NCBI RefSeq assembly: GCF_001677885.1
Contig: NZ_LOCQ01000061.1
Location: forward strand, 310,001-374,000
DNA length: 64,000 bases
Direction of reading: 5' to 3'
Source of the DNA: Janthinobacterium psychrotolerans
GTDB lineage: Bacteria > Pseudomonadota > Gammaproteobacteria > Burkholderiales > Burkholderiaceae_D
The position numbers and the translations under genes were made by a program. The notes under the pieces were generated by a model that was given only the letters and a program-made list of their open reading frames with translations, ran no database searches and had not been told where the DNA came from. Of the stretch, positions 44,651 through 54,798 are shown in pieces (positions within the stretch are counted from its first letter, which is position 1; the number at the start of each line of letters is the position of its first letter).

Positions 44651-46012
44651 ATGATCATGAACATGACCCCGTCGGAAATCGTCACCGAACTCGACAAACA
44701 CGTGGTGGGCCAGGCCCGGGCCAAGCGCGCCGTCGCCATTGCCTTGCGCAACCGCTGGCGCCGCCAGCAGGTGGCCGAGCCGCTGCGCCATGAAATCACG
44801 CCCAAGAATATCCTGATGATCGGCCCCACCGGCGTCGGCAAGACCGAGATCGCGCGCCGCCTGGCCAAGCTGGCCGAGGCGCCCTTCATCAAGATCGAAG
44901 CGACCAAATTTACCGAAGTCGGTTACGTGGGCCGCGATGTCGACACCATCATCCGCGACCTGATCGACATCGGCATCAAGCAGACGCGTTCACTGGAAAT
45001 GAAAAAAGTGCGCGCACGCGCCGAGGATGCGGCCGAAGACCGCGTGATCGATATCCTGGTGCCGCCGGCGCGCGACTTCGGCTTTACGCCGAATGCGCCG
45101 GCGGCGGTCGATACCGGCAGCGGCGACAGCACGCGCCAGACCTTCCGCAAGCGCCTGCGCCAGGGCGAGCTGGACGACAAGGAAATCGAAATCGACCTGG
45201 CCGAAGCCGGTCCGCAGATCGACTTCATGGCGCCACCGGGCATGGAAGAGATGACCGAACAGATCAAGTCGATGTTTTCGGGCGCCGGCGGCGGCGCACG
45301 CAAGAAGGCGCGCAAGGTCAAGATCAAGGACGCGCTCAAATTGCTGGTCGAGGAAGAAGCGGCCAAGCTGGTCAACGAAGATGAACTGAAGCAGAAAGCG
45401 ATCCAGAACGTCGAACAGAACGGCATCGTGTTCCTCGACGAGATCGACAAGATCGCCTCGCGGTCGGAATCGGGCAACGCCGACATTTCGCGCGCCGGCG
45501 TGCAGCGCGACCTGCTGCCGCTGGTCGAAGGCACCACCGTCAATACCAAGTACGGCATGATACGCACCGACCATATCCTGTTCATCGCGTCGGGCGCGTT
45601 TCATCTGTCCAAGCCGTCGGACCTGATTCCGGAACTGCAGGGACGCTTCCCGATCCGGGTCGAGCTCGAATCGCTGTCGATCGCCGATTTCGAACGCATC
45701 CTGACCAGCACCGACGCCTGCCTGACGATGCAGTACGAAGCGCTGCTGGCGACCGAAAACCTGAAGCTGGAGTTCGCGCCCGAAGGCATCACGCGGCTGG
45801 CTGAAATCGCCTATTCGGTCAACGAGCGCACGGAAAACATCGGTGCGCGGCGCCTGCACACGGTGATGGAAAAGCTGCTGGAAGAAGTGTCGTTTACAGC
45901 CAGCGAAGGCAGCAGCGCCGGCGAGAACCTGCTGGTCATCGATGCGGCCTATGTCAACGAGCGCCTCGAAGCGCTGTCGGTCAACGAAGACCTGTCGCGC
46001 TACGTACTGTAA
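44651..46012 (+). CDS. hslU: HslU, ATPase subunit of the HslUV protease
   Basis: 453 residues. AAA+ unfoldase with Walker A GPTGVGKT at 58-65, Walker [12 protein letters not shown], an intermediate domain rich in charged residues, the pore-loop GYVGRD and a C-terminal RYVL tail that activates HslV. Three ATG codons are close together (44651, 44657, 44663); I kept the first. A GC-rich hairpin lies beyond the stop. Confidence 0.97.
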   Translation: MIMNMTPSEIVTELDKHVVGQARAKRAVAIALRNRWRRQQVAEPLRHEITPKNILMIGPTGVGKTEIARRLAKLAEAPFIKIEATKFTEVGYVGRDVDTIIRDLIDIGIKQTRSLEMKKVRARAEDAAEDRVIDILVPPARDFGFTPNAPAAVDTGSGDSTRQTFRKRLRQGELDDKEIEIDLAEAGPQIDFMAPPGMEEMTEQIKSMFSGAGGGARKKARKVKIKDALKLLVEEEAAKLVNEDELKQKAIQNVEQNGIVFLDEIDKIASRSESGNADISRAGVQRDLLPLVEGTTVNTKYGMIRTDHILFIASGAFHLSKPSDLIPELQGRFPIRVELESLSIADFERILTSTDACLTMQYEALLATENLKLEFAPEGITRLAEIAYSVNERTENIGARRLHTVMEKLLEEVSFTASEGSSAGENLLVIDAAYVNERLEALSVNEDLSRYVL

Positions 46013-46033
46013 GCACGCAGGCAGGCCGCCTGA

Positions 46034-46055
46034 GGACGCCCCCGGTGGGGCGTCC
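46034..46055 (+). terminator. GC-rich hairpin after hslU
   Basis: A perfect 9-bp stem GGACGCCCC/GGGGCGTCC with a 4-nt loop, 22 bp past the stop. There is no T-run, so intrinsic termination would be weak. Confidence 0.5.
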
Positions 46056-46156
46056 CCGATCAGGCCATCGGATGCCGCCAGGCTGTTCGGTGCCACGTAC
46101 CGTCGCCGGCACGCGCGATCACAGTGTCGATGTTTTTCCTCCGAAGTCCTATCAGC

Positions 46157-46217
46157 TTGTGCAAAGTGGCATTAACAGCTACATTTGGTATCGCCATACG
46201 GAACCAAACTTGCACAA
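46157..46217. promoter_or_regulatory. Nested inverted repeats upstream of the XRE regulator
   Basis: TTGTGCAA (46157-46164) and its complement TTGCACAA (46210-46217) flank a second pair, TTTGGT (46184-46189) and ACCAAA (46203-46208). The right arm ends 10 bp before the regulator ATG. They could be operator half-sites for autoregulation or form a leader hairpin. Confidence 0.45.
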
Positions 46218-46227
46218 AGGATAGATC

Positions 46228-47013
46228 ATGAGCTCCCCCGAACTGGTACTGCGCGTGCTGCGCACCGAGCTGCGCGCCGTCGGCATGACCTACAAGGTGC
46301 TGGCCGCGCGCATCGGCATGAGCGAGTCGAGCGTCAAGCGCATGTTCGGCCAGCACGACATGTCGCTGTCGCGCCTGGCCCTGATCTGCAAGGCGGCCGG
46401 CATCGCCATGGAGGACGTGCTGCGCGGCGCGGCCGACATCACGCCGCACGCCGATACGCTGACCCTGGTGCAGGAAAAATCCCTGGTGGCGCAGCCGCGC
46501 CTGCTGCTGGTGGCGATCTGCTGCCTGGGCCACTGGAACCTGGAACAGGTGGTGGAGACCTATGCGCTGACGCAGGCCGAGTGCATCGTCTACCTGGCCG
46601 AACTGGACCGCCTGGGCCTGATCGAATTGAAGCCGCTGAACCGCTACAGCCTGCGCGTGTCGAACGCCTTTCACTGGCTGGCCGACGGCCCGGTGCAGCA
46701 GTATTTCCGCGAGCATGTGGTGGCCGATTACTTCAGCGGCCATTTTGACGGCGCCGGCGAAACGCTGATGTGCATTCCAGCCCGCCTGAGCCTGCCCAGC
46801 GCGCAGGAGATGGTGCAAAAGATCCGCCAGCTGGCCGAGGAACTGGCGCGGCTGCACCAGAGTGACCGGCGCCTGGCGGCCGACGAGCGCGACGGATTCA
46901 CACTGCTGCTGGGCTTTCGCTCATGGGAGTTTGCCGCATTTACCGCCTTGCGCCGCAGCGCGCCGGCGGCCGCCGCACCCGCCTCTCACCAGGCCGGTCC
47001 GAGGAACAGATAA
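46228..47013 (+). CDS. XRE-type helix-turn-helix regulator with C-terminal sensory part
   Basis: 261 residues. N-terminal helix-turn-helix at about 8-62 (LRTELRAVGMTYKVLAARIG, SESSVKRMFGQHDMSLSRL). The remaining 190 residues contain a second winged-helix-like stretch (LTQAECIVYLAELDRLGLIELK) and an all-helical end. It has AAAGGA upstream of the ATG. The 3' end overlaps the convergent patatin gene by 28 bp, and the last residues (APAAAAPASHQAGPRNR) are encoded largely in that overlap. Target unknown; control of the adjacent secreted protein is possible. Confidence 0.85.
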   Translation: MSSPELVLRVLRTELRAVGMTYKVLAARIGMSESSVKRMFGQHDMSLSRLALICKAAGIAMEDVLRGAADITPHADTLTLVQEKSLVAQPRLLLVAICCLGHWNLEQVVETYALTQAECIVYLAELDRLGLIELKPLNRYSLRVSNAFHWLADGPVQQYFREHVVADYFSGHFDGAGETLMCIPARLSLPSAQEMVQKIRQLAEELARLHQSDRRLAADERDGFTLLLGFRSWEFAAFTALRRSAPAAAAPASHQAGPRNR

Positions 47014-49241
47014 AGCGTGCCCTCGCCGCCCTTGGACGCGCCGCCGGCCACATACACGGGACCGAAACGCGTGTCGACCGAAATAAAGGCGCTGCCGGCC
47101 TGGGTGAATTTGCTGGCCTTCCAGCGTTCGCTCTGATCGAAGCCGCCGCCCATCTCCAGCGAAAAGCCGGCGCGCACGGCGCCGCCCAGGGTGCTCGGCA
47201 GCGAGCCGATACGGCGCGCCATCACCAGCCGCGCCAGCGCCACGCTGCGCCCCGTCACCGATTCGAATTCGGTGCCCGACAGGCGCAGGAAGCCGCCCAG
47301 GTCCAGCGGCGCCTCGCCATGCTGGGCACGCGCCCATTCGCCATACACATGGCCGGCCCAGTTGCCACGGCCAAACGCCTTCATGGCCTTGACCGACGAA
47401 CGGCCCAGGCCGGTTTCGCCGACGCCGGATGACGGCGAGTGCATCCAGGTGGCGTCGAGCAGCACGCCACGCGTGGGAAAGCCGGTGCCGTCGAGCGTAT
47501 CGACGCGAAACTGCACGAACTGACTGGTATCGGTCGCGCGCTGTTCCGGCAGGCCGGGATCGGCCGGTATCACCACGCTGCCTTTGACACGGCTGCGAAT
47601 GACGCCCAGTTGCAGGTCGCCCCAGTAGCCGAACTGGCGGCCCAGCACCAGCGAGGCGCCATGGGCGCGATAGGCCATGCGCTCGCTGCGCCGGCCCCGG
47701 TCGAACAGGTCGAACGCCGACGAGGTGTATTGCAAGCTGGGCGCGATATACCACGGATTGCCGGCCCCCAGCGGCTGCCAGAACTGCACCCCGAAGTCGC
47801 GCGTGGTGCCGATCTGCGCGATGCTGCGCAATTCGCCGCCCCAGCTGTTCAGGTTCGAGGCCACGTGCAGCAGTTTCAATGCAAAGGTATTGCTGTCCTT
47901 GAAGTCGCTGCCCAGCTCCAGCCCCACGCGCAGGCGGTTGCTGGCCCACGGCGCTTCGACCGCGTTGATGGTCACCGTGCGCTGCTCGCCGGCGTCGACC
48001 ACCGCCGTCTCAACACGGGCGATATCGCCACGGCCATACAGGCGCGCCGCCGCCGTCTGCACGTCGGCCTGGCTGACCATCTGGCCTTGCACCAGGCCAG
48101 CTTGCGCCTGCAGGGTGCGCGGATTGATATCGCCCTCGCTTTCGAGCGCCAGGCGCGTCAGCGGCAGGGCCACGTCCAGCAAGGCCGGCGCGGCCAGGCG
48201 CAGCTGCTCGCGCGCCGCATATTGTTCCGGCGGCAGCGCCAGCGGCGCCAGGCGCGCGGCCAGCGCCTGCGCCGCCTGTTCGCCGGCGCGCATGGCGCGC
48301 GCATAGTTCGCAAAATCGAGAAAACTGACGCCTGACAGGTCGGGCGCCACCAGGATATCGCTTGGGCGCAGCTCCTTCAGCGAGCGCTGCACGTTCTGCT
48401 CGGTGAGAATCTGCAGCATCTGCTGCGCCACGCCGATTGCGCTGCCCAGCTCTTTTTCGGGCGCCAGCGGCGTGCCGACGTTGACGGCGATAATGATGTC
48501 GGCGCCCATGGCGCGCGCCATGTCCACCGGCAGGTTGCGCACCAGGCCGCCATCGACCACCAGGCGGTTGTTGACGCGTACTGGCGAAAACACCCCGGGC
48601 ACGGCCAGCGAGGCGCGCATCGACAGGAACAGCGGCGTGTCGACCAGTTCCACCAGCTCGCCGTTGACGAGGTCCGAGGCGACCGAACGAAATGGCAGCG
48701 GCAGGGCGTTGGCGGGACGGTCGCGCATGCCGGCGGGCAGCAAACGGCCCAGGGCCACCTCCAGCGCCGCATTGCTGGCGGCCGCCGGCGGCGTCGAAAT
48801 GCCGTCGCGGCTGACGCCGAACTCGATGCGTGACGACAGCAGCAAGTCTTCCTCGCGGCGCCGGAACGCCAGCTCCTCGCGCGGCGGGCGGTCAGCCACC
48901 ACGCGCTCCCAATTGGTATCGCGAACCATTTTTTCCAGCTCCGCCACCGAGGCGCCGGCCGCATAGGCGCCGCCGACCACGCCACCCATGCTGGTACCGA
49001 CCACCATGTCGATCGGCACATGCAGCTCTTGCAGCACCTTCAATACGCCGATATGGGCAAAGCCGCGCGCGCCGCCGCCCGACAGCACCAGCGCCACGCG
49101 CGGACGCGCGCTGTTGGCGGCGGTGGTTGCGGCCGCTGCGCCAGATGCGGCAGCGGCGTCCGGCGCGGCATGGGCGGCGGCCAGCGGCAGGCAGCACAAG
49201 GCCGCCATGCAGCCGGCAAGAACGGCACGCAGTGACAACAT
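46986..49241 (-). CDS. Patatin-like phospholipase with outer-membrane barrel (PlpD/type Vd secretion)
   Basis: 751 residues from the ATG at 49241 with AGGAG upstream. Signal peptide (about 1-26), then a patatin domain with the oxyanion GGGARGF (55-61), nucleophile Ser84 in GTSMG and catalytic Asp230 in VVDGG. A POTRA-like region (EGDINPRTLQAQAGLVQGQMV split over a strand-helix pair) and a C-terminal beta-barrel ending in GPAW follow. This is the one-chain layout of P. aeruginosa PlpD. It lies 29 bp after gspC and is probably read through from the type II secretion operon. Confidence 0.92.
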   Translation of the reverse strand: MLSLRAVLAGCMAALCCLPLAAAHAAPDAAAASGAAAATTAANSARPRVALVLSGGGARGFAHIGVLKVLQELHVPIDMVVGTSMGGVVGGAYAAGASVAELEKMVRDTNWERVVADRPPREELAFRRREEDLLLSSRIEFGVSRDGISTPPAAASNAALEVALGRLLPAGMRDRPANALPLPFRSVASDLVNGELVELVDTPLFLSMRASLAVPGVFSPVRVNNRLVVDGGLVRNLPVDMARAMGADIIIAVNVGTPLAPEKELGSAIGVAQQMLQILTEQNVQRSLKELRPSDILVAPDLSGVSFLDFANYARAMRAGEQAAQALAARLAPLALPPEQYAAREQLRLAAPALLDVALPLTRLALESEGDINPRTLQAQAGLVQGQMVSQADVQTAAARLYGRGDIARVETAVVDAGEQRTVTINAVEAPWASNRLRVGLELGSDFKDSNTFALKLLHVASNLNSWGGELRSIAQIGTTRDFGVQFWQPLGAGNPWYIAPSLQYTSSAFDLFDRGRRSERMAYRAHGASLVLGRQFGYWGDLQLGVIRSRVKGSVVIPADPGLPEQRATDTSQFVQFRVDTLDGTGFPTRGVLLDATWMHSPSSGVGETGLGRSSVKAMKAFGRGNWAGHVYGEWARAQHGEAPLDLGGFLRLSGTEFESVTGRSVALARLVMARRIGSLPSTLGGAVRAGFSLEMGGGFDQSERWKASKFTQAGSAFISVDTRFGPVYVAGGASKGGEGTLYLFLGPAW

Positions 49242-49270
49242 GGCAACTCCTGGAGTAAGGGCGGTCAAAC

Positions 49271-49846
49271 TCAATTCGACGGCGGCTGGCTGGTCGTGAC
49301 CTGCCCGGCCGGCGCCACCGTCACGGGCGGACGCGCTTCCATCGGCAGCGGCGGCGGCACCAGGGACGCCGCCGGGGCTGGCGCCGGCGTTGGCGTTGGC
49401 GGCGCCACGCTGGCCGGCAGCGGCGTCATCGACGGCAGCGCCAGCGCCTTGTCGTCGGCCACCAGTTCGATGCGACGGCTCGCGCCGCCATCCTGCAGCA
49501 GCACGTAGCGCGCCTGCACCTCGCGCACCGTCACGCCGGGCGCCACTTCGGCACCGCTCGGATAGGCCTTGGCCGGCTGGCCGTCGGTGGCGATGATGGC
49601 CACGCTGCCGCGGCCATTGGCGGCCGCCACCACGCCGCGCAACTGGTAATTGCTGGCGGTGGCCACGCTGACCTGGCCGCCGAACAGCGCCGCCCCCGCC
49701 TCCACGCTGGCGTCCTGCACCACAGGCACCGGCGGCGGATTGATCGGCCGTTGCGGCGCCTTGAACAGCTGCATGGCCCAATAGGCCAGCGACACGGACA
49801 GCGCCACCAGGGCGAGCAAAGTTACAAATTGAGGCAGACGCTTCAT
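49271..49846 (-). CDS. gspC: Type II secretion protein GspC (without PDZ domain)
   Basis: 191 residues. One transmembrane helix (about 9-27), a Pro-rich periplasmic linker, then an HR domain (ASNYQLRGVVAAANGRGSVAII) that contacts GspD. A Pro/Ala-rich tail replaces the PDZ domain found in longer GspC proteins. It is the last gene of the operon, after gspF, not the first as in many bacteria. Confidence 0.88.
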   Translation of the reverse strand: MKRLPQFVTLLALVALSVSLAYWAMQLFKAPQRPINPPPVPVVQDASVEAGAALFGGQVSVATASNYQLRGVVAAANGRGSVAIIATDGQPAKAYPSGAEVAPGVTVREVQARYVLLQDGGASRRIELVADDKALALPSMTPLPASVAPPTPTPAPAPAASLVPPPLPMEARPPVTVAPAGQVTTSQPPSN

Positions 49847-49864
49847 GATTTTCCAGATTCTTTT

Positions 49865-51085
49865 TTAACGCACTAACTGATTGATTTCAATAATCGGCAT
49901 CAGCACGGCCAGCACGATCAGCAGCACCACCACGCCCATCGCCAGGATCAGGGCCGGTTCGAGCAGGCCGGCAATGGTCAGGGTGCGCCGTTCGAGGTCC
50001 TGCTCCTGGGCGCTGGCGGCGCGTTCCAGCATGGCCGGCAGTTCGCCGGTGATTTCGCCGGCCCGTATCATGTGGATCAGCATCGGCGGAAAGTGCTTTT
50101 GCGCCGACAGCGCGCGCGCCAGGCTGACGCCCTCGCGCACGGCGCCGCTGGCCTCGGCTACCAGCTCCTGCATCGCCACATTGGTCAGGGTGTCGCGGCT
50201 GGTGTCGAGCGCACGCAAAATCGGCACGCCCGAACCGGTGGTAATGGCCAGGGTGCTGGCGAAACGCGCCGTGTTCAGGCTGCGTTCGAACTTGCCGTAC
50301 AGCGGCGCCGTCAGCAGCCAGGTATGCCAGCGCCGTTTCAACGCCGGCTGCTGCAGGGCCCGGCGCCAGGCCACCCAGGCGCCGACCAGCGCAACACCCA
50401 CCACCAGGCCGTAGTGGCGCACGAAGTCCGACAGCGCCAGCATGATCACGGTCAGCAGCGGCAGCTTCTGCTTGGTGTTGGCAAACACCGAGACGATCTG
50501 CGGCACCACGTAGGTGAGCAGGAAGATCACGATCGAAAACGCCACCACCGTGACGATGGCCGGATAGGTAAACGCCAGTTTCACCTTCTGCACCAGCGCA
50601 TTGCGCCGCTCGATATAGTCGGCCAGGCGCGACAGCACGCGCGACAAATGGCCGATCTGCTCGCCCGAGGCCACCAGCGCGCGGTAGATCTCGGCAAAGT
50701 CGCGCGGATGGCGCGCCAGCACGTCGGAAAACGCCGCGCCACCGATCACTTCGGAGCGGATCGAGGCGATCAGGTCGCGCAAATAGGGCCGCTCGGCCTG
50801 TTCCAGCAGGGCGGAAAACGCCTGCTCCAGCGGCAGGCCCGCTTCGAGCAGGCTGGCCAGCTGGCGCGTAAACAGCGCCAGCTCGGTGGTCGACAGGCGC
50901 TCGCCGAAGCCGCGCCGGCGCGTCACGCCGGCCGCATCGACTTGCGCGGCGATCAGGTCGACGGCCAGCGGCACCAGGCCTTGCAGGCGCAGTTCGGCGC
51001 GCGCGGCGCGCGGGCTGTCGGCATTGAGCACGCCCTTGCGGGTGGCGCCGACGGCGTCGACGGCTTCATAGCGGAATGCGGGCAT
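49865..51085 (-). CDS. gspF: Type II secretion inner membrane protein GspF
   Basis: 406 residues, full length. Two homologous T2SF halves, each with a cytoplasmic helical bundle followed by membrane segments (YPAIVTVVAFSIVIFLLTYVV and the last helix LEPALILAMGVVVLLIVLAVL). It forms the platform with GspL/M and works with the GspE ATPase. 10 bp after gspE. Confidence 0.97.
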   Translation of the reverse strand: MPAFRYEAVDAVGATRKGVLNADSPRAARAELRLQGLVPLAVDLIAAQVDAAGVTRRRGFGERLSTTELALFTRQLASLLEAGLPLEQAFSALLEQAERPYLRDLIASIRSEVIGGAAFSDVLARHPRDFAEIYRALVASGEQIGHLSRVLSRLADYIERRNALVQKVKLAFTYPAIVTVVAFSIVIFLLTYVVPQIVSVFANTKQKLPLLTVIMLALSDFVRHYGLVVGVALVGAWVAWRRALQQPALKRRWHTWLLTAPLYGKFERSLNTARFASTLAITTGSGVPILRALDTSRDTLTNVAMQELVAEASGAVREGVSLARALSAQKHFPPMLIHMIRAGEITGELPAMLERAASAQEQDLERRTLTIAGLLEPALILAMGVVVLLIVLAVLMPIIEINQLVR

Positions 51086-51095
51086 GGTGGCGGGC

Positions 51096-52517
51096 CTAGT
51101 CTTTGGTCACGCGCAGCAGCTCGGCCTGCGTGGTGGTGCCGTCGCGCAGCCAGCGTTCGCCGTCCTCGCGCATGCCGCTCATGCCGTCCTGCAGGGCCAC
51201 GGCGCGCACCTCCGCTTCCGAGGCGCGGTTGTGGATCTGCGCGCGGATCTGCTCGGTCGTGCGCAGCAGTTCATAGACACCCACGCGGCCCTGGTAGCCG
51301 GTGTGGCCGCACTGCTCGCAGCCGGCCGCCTGCCAGTATTGGCCATCGAAGGTCTTGCAGGCGCCACAGAGTTTGCGCACCAGCCGCTGCGCCAGCACGC
51401 CCAAGAGCGACGACGACAGCAGGAACGGCTCGATGCCCATGTCGAGCAGGCGCGTGACGGCCGCCGACGCGTCGTTGGTGTGCAGGGTGGCCAGCACCAG
51501 GTGGCCCGTGAGGGACGCCTGCACGGCGATCTGCGCCGTTTCCAGGTCGCGGATCTCGCCGATCATGATCACGTCCGGGTCCTGGCGCAAAATTGCGCGC
51601 AGGGCCTTGGCGAACGTCATGTCGATGCGCGCATTGACCTGCGTCTGGCCCACGCCCGCCAGGTCGTACTCGATCGGATCTTCCACCGTCAGGATATTGG
51701 TGGTGGTGGCGTTGAGCATCGACAGCGCCGCATACAGGGTGGTGGTCTTGCCCGACCCGGTCGGGCCGGTGACCAGCACGATGCCGTGCGGCTGGGTGAG
51801 CAGGCCGTCGAACTGCTTCAGCATGGGCGCGCTCATGCCCAGGTGCTGCAGGTCGAGCCGCCCGGCCTCCTTGTCCAGCAAACGCAACACGGCGCGTTCA
51901 CCGTGGCCGGTGGGCAGGGTCGAGACGCGCACGTCGACCGGCTTGCCGCCGACGCGCAAGGTGATGCGGCCGTCCTGCGGCAGGCGTTTTTCGGCGATGT
52001 CGAGCTGCGCCATGATCTTGATGCGCGAGATCAGCGAACCGTGGATGGCTTTTCTGGGGCGCACCACGTCGCGCAGGCTGCCGTCGATGCGAAAGCGCAC
52101 CACCGAGGTCTGCTCGAACGGCTCGATATGGATGTCGGAGGCGCCTTCGCGCAGCGCCTGCGTAAGCAGCGCATTGATCATGCGGATCACCGGCGCGTCG
52201 TCGGACGACTCGAGCAAATCCTCGATCGCCGGCACGTCCTGCAGCAGCTTGGTCAAGTCCAGATCGGCGTCGAATTCGTCGGCCATCTGGGTCGCGTTGC
52301 CGCCCCCACCGGCGTAGGCGCCGGCAATGGCCGCGTCGAGTTCCTCGCGCGCAAGCACTTTCAACTGGATCTGGCCGAAACGGCGCGACACTTCGGCGAT
52401 CGCCGACGGCGCCGTCGACACGGCCACCAGCACCTCGACCGCGCCACCGTCCTGCGCGCCGGCCCGGGCCAGCAGGCCAAAATCGCGCGCGTAGGCGTAA
52501 GGAAGCAAATTACTCAT
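51096..52517 (-). CDS. gspE: Type II secretion ATPase GspE
   Basis: 473 residues. Walker A GPTGSGKT at 251-258, the Asp box and Walker B region ([14 protein letters not shown]), the His box (TLHTNDA) and a zinc-binding loop with Cys384, Cys387, Cys400 and Cys403. The N-terminal domain that binds GspL is shorter than in Vibrio EpsE. It powers pseudopilus assembly. It lies 10 bp downstream of gspD. Confidence 0.97.
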   Translation of the reverse strand: MSNLLPYAYARDFGLLARAGAQDGGAVEVLVAVSTAPSAIAEVSRRFGQIQLKVLAREELDAAIAGAYAGGGGNATQMADEFDADLDLTKLLQDVPAIEDLLESSDDAPVIRMINALLTQALREGASDIHIEPFEQTSVVRFRIDGSLRDVVRPRKAIHGSLISRIKIMAQLDIAEKRLPQDGRITLRVGGKPVDVRVSTLPTGHGERAVLRLLDKEAGRLDLQHLGMSAPMLKQFDGLLTQPHGIVLVTGPTGSGKTTTLYAALSMLNATTTNILTVEDPIEYDLAGVGQTQVNARIDMTFAKALRAILRQDPDVIMIGEIRDLETAQIAVQASLTGHLVLATLHTNDASAAVTRLLDMGIEPFLLSSSLLGVLAQRLVRKLCGACKTFDGQYWQAAGCEQCGHTGYQGRVGVYELLRTTEQIRAQIHNRASEAEVRAVALQDGMSGMREDGERWLRDGTTTQAELLRVTKD

Positions 52518-52527
52518 GGCTGACCGA

Positions 52528-54798
52528 TCACTGTTGCGGATTTTGCGGTGGATTCTGCTGCCGGTTTTGCTGCTGGTACTGCTGCAGCATGGTCGGCGGC
52601 GTGGCGGCGTTGGCCGGCGCGCCTGGCGGCGGCAATGGCGCCGCCGGCACCGGACGCGTCACCATATTGCCGCCCACCGGCTGGCCATCGTGCAGCGCCG
52701 GCAGCACCGGCGTGCCCAGGTCCTTGAGCATCAGGTTGCCGGTGGCCGGCACCGCCGCCGATTCGGCCGCGCGCATGTAGTCGTAGCGGTCCGACGCCAG
52801 CGTGCCGCTCTGCTCCTTGTTGCGCACGATGACAGGGCGCAAGAAGATCATCAGATTGGTTTTCTTGCGCTCGCGCGTCTGGTACTTGAACAGATTGCCC
52901 AGCAGCGGAATGTCGCCGAGGCCGCGCACTTTTTCCGCGTTGTCGCCGGTGCTGTCCTCGATCAGGCCACCGAGCACGATGATCTGGCCATCGTCGGCCA
53001 GCACATTGTTTTCGATCACGCGGTTGTTGATGGTGATGCCGCTGGCGGCCGACGCCGTCGACTTGTCGACGCTCGAGGTCTCGTGATAGATGCCCAGCTT
53101 GATGGTGCCGCCTTCGGAAATCTGCGGGCGCACTTTCAAGGTCAGGCCCACCTCCTTGCGGTCGATGGTCTGGAACGGGTTGGTATTGGTGCCGGACGAA
53201 CTGGTGAACTGGCCCGTCAGGATAGGCACGTTCTGGCCCACCTTGATGGTGGCCAGCTCGTTGTCGAGCGTGATCAGGTTCGGCGTCGACAGGATGTTGG
53301 CGTTGCCGTCGGACTCCAGCGCATGGGCCAGCGCGCCCAGTCCCAGCGCGCCGTTGATCTGCTTGAAGATGCCCAGCGTCAGGCCGCCGGTCGGCAGCAC
53401 GGCGCCCTTGCCGGTGGCCAGCGCGGCGATATTGTTGGTGGTGCCGCTGGCGAACGACTGCAAGGCGCCGACGCGGTAATTGCTGGTGCTGTCGCCGGAC
53501 AGGCCGAGCCACTGCACGCCGAATTCGGAGGCCTTGGCGGACGTCACTTCGACGATCAGCGCCTCGATATACACCTGGGCGCGGCGCACGTCGAGCTGGT
53601 CGATCACGGCGCGCAGGTTGCGATACACAGCTTCATTACAGGTGAGGATCAGGGTATTGGTCGACGCGTCGGCCTGGATAAAGCCGGCCGCGCCGCCCGA
53701 GGACAGCTGCTGCGGACCGTTGTTGAGCGAGGCGCCGCCGGTGGTGCCGCTTTGCGTGCCGCCGCCCAGGCCCGAGCTGTTCATGCCGCTGTTGTTGATG
53801 CCCTGATTGCCGTTGTTATTGAGCGAATTGTTATTGTTGCTGGTGCCCTGCTGCGCGGTGGCGGCCGAGCCGTCCGAGGTCACCACCGAGCGCAGCGTCT
53901 GCGCCAGCTTGGTGGCGTCGGCGTTCTTCAGGTACACCACGTGCACATTGCCCAGCTGCGTGGTGGGCTGGTCCAGCTTGGAGATCAGCGACTTGGCCAG
54001 GTTGGCGCGCGCCGCCGAGGGCGCGCGCAGCACCAGCGAATTGGTGCGCGGGTCGGCCAGCACCGACACCTTGCCGCTATCGGCTGCCGCGCCGGCGGCG
54101 CCGGCATTGCCGCCCTCCATCAGCTTGTTGACCATCGCCGCCAGGTCCGAGGCGATCGCATAGCGCACCGGGATCACGTCCATGTCGGTCGAGGCCGGCA
54201 CGTCGAGCGCGGCGATGATTTTCGCCATGCGCTTGAGGTTGTCGGCATAGTCGGTGATCACCAGCGAGTTGTTGCCCGGGTTGGCATTGATCGTGTTGTT
54301 CGGCGAGATCAGCGGGCGCAGCACGGCCAGCAGGTTGGCCGACGATTCATAGTTCAGGTAAAACACCTGGGTGGCGATCTGGTCGCCCTTGACCTGGCTG
54401 CTGCCATTGCCCACCTGGGTTGGCACCGACTGCAGCTTGGCGTCCGCTTCCGGCACCACCTTGGCGTAGCCGTCGCCCGACACCACCGCATAGCCTTGCA
54501 GGCGCAGGGCCGAGGCCAGCAGCGCAAAGGCCTGGGTCTTGCTGATCGATTTTTCCGACACCAGCGTGATCGTGCCCTTGACGCGCGGGTCGATCACGAA
54601 ATTGATGTTGGTGTAATGGCCGACCGCCTTGATCACCGATTCGATGTCGGCGGCGACGAAGTTGAGCGCCGCCTCGTCGCCGGGCGCGGACCAGGCCGGC
54701 GCCGGCATGCCGGCCACCGAACAGCACAGCAGGGCGGCGGCGGACAGGCGGCGCAGCGAGAAGGAAAATGGAATTGGGCTCACGGATGATTTTTTCAT
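52528..54798 (-). CDS. gspD: Type II secretion secretin GspD
   Basis: 756 residues. Signal peptide, N0 domain ([20 protein letters not shown], about 44-115), N1-N3 repeats with NPGNNSLVI and DPRTNSLV motifs, and the secretin core ([51 protein letters not shown]). An Asn/Gly/Ser-rich insertion at about 312-345 interrupts the N3 region. The C-terminus is Pro/Gln-rich. It is the outer-membrane channel. Its start overlaps the gspN stop by 4 bp. Confidence 0.97.
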   Translation of the reverse strand: MKKSSVSPIPFSFSLRRLSAAALLCCSVAGMPAPAWSAPGDEAALNFVAADIESVIKAVGHYTNINFVIDPRVKGTITLVSEKSISKTQAFALLASALRLQGYAVVSGDGYAKVVPEADAKLQSVPTQVGNGSSQVKGDQIATQVFYLNYESSANLLAVLRPLISPNNTINANPGNNSLVITDYADNLKRMAKIIAALDVPASTDMDVIPVRYAIASDLAAMVNKLMEGGNAGAAGAAADSGKVSVLADPRTNSLVLRAPSAARANLAKSLISKLDQPTTQLGNVHVVYLKNADATKLAQTLRSVVTSDGSAATAQQGTSNNNNSLNNNGNQGINNSGMNSSGLGGGTQSGTTGGASLNNGPQQLSSGGAAGFIQADASTNTLILTCNEAVYRNLRAVIDQLDVRRAQVYIEALIVEVTSAKASEFGVQWLGLSGDSTSNYRVGALQSFASGTTNNIAALATGKGAVLPTGGLTLGIFKQINGALGLGALAHALESDGNANILSTPNLITLDNELATIKVGQNVPILTGQFTSSSGTNTNPFQTIDRKEVGLTLKVRPQISEGGTIKLGIYHETSSVDKSTASAASGITINNRVIENNVLADDGQIIVLGGLIEDSTGDNAEKVRGLGDIPLLGNLFKYQTRERKKTNLMIFLRPVIVRNKEQSGTLASDRYDYMRAAESAAVPATGNLMLKDLGTPVLPALHDGQPVGGNMVTRPVPAAPLPPPGAPANAATPPTMLQQYQQQNRQQNPPQNPQQ

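Noticed and set aside
52516-54789. 757-codon plus-strand frame opposite gspD
   Set aside because: Antisense shadow; the minus strand reads a complete secretin.
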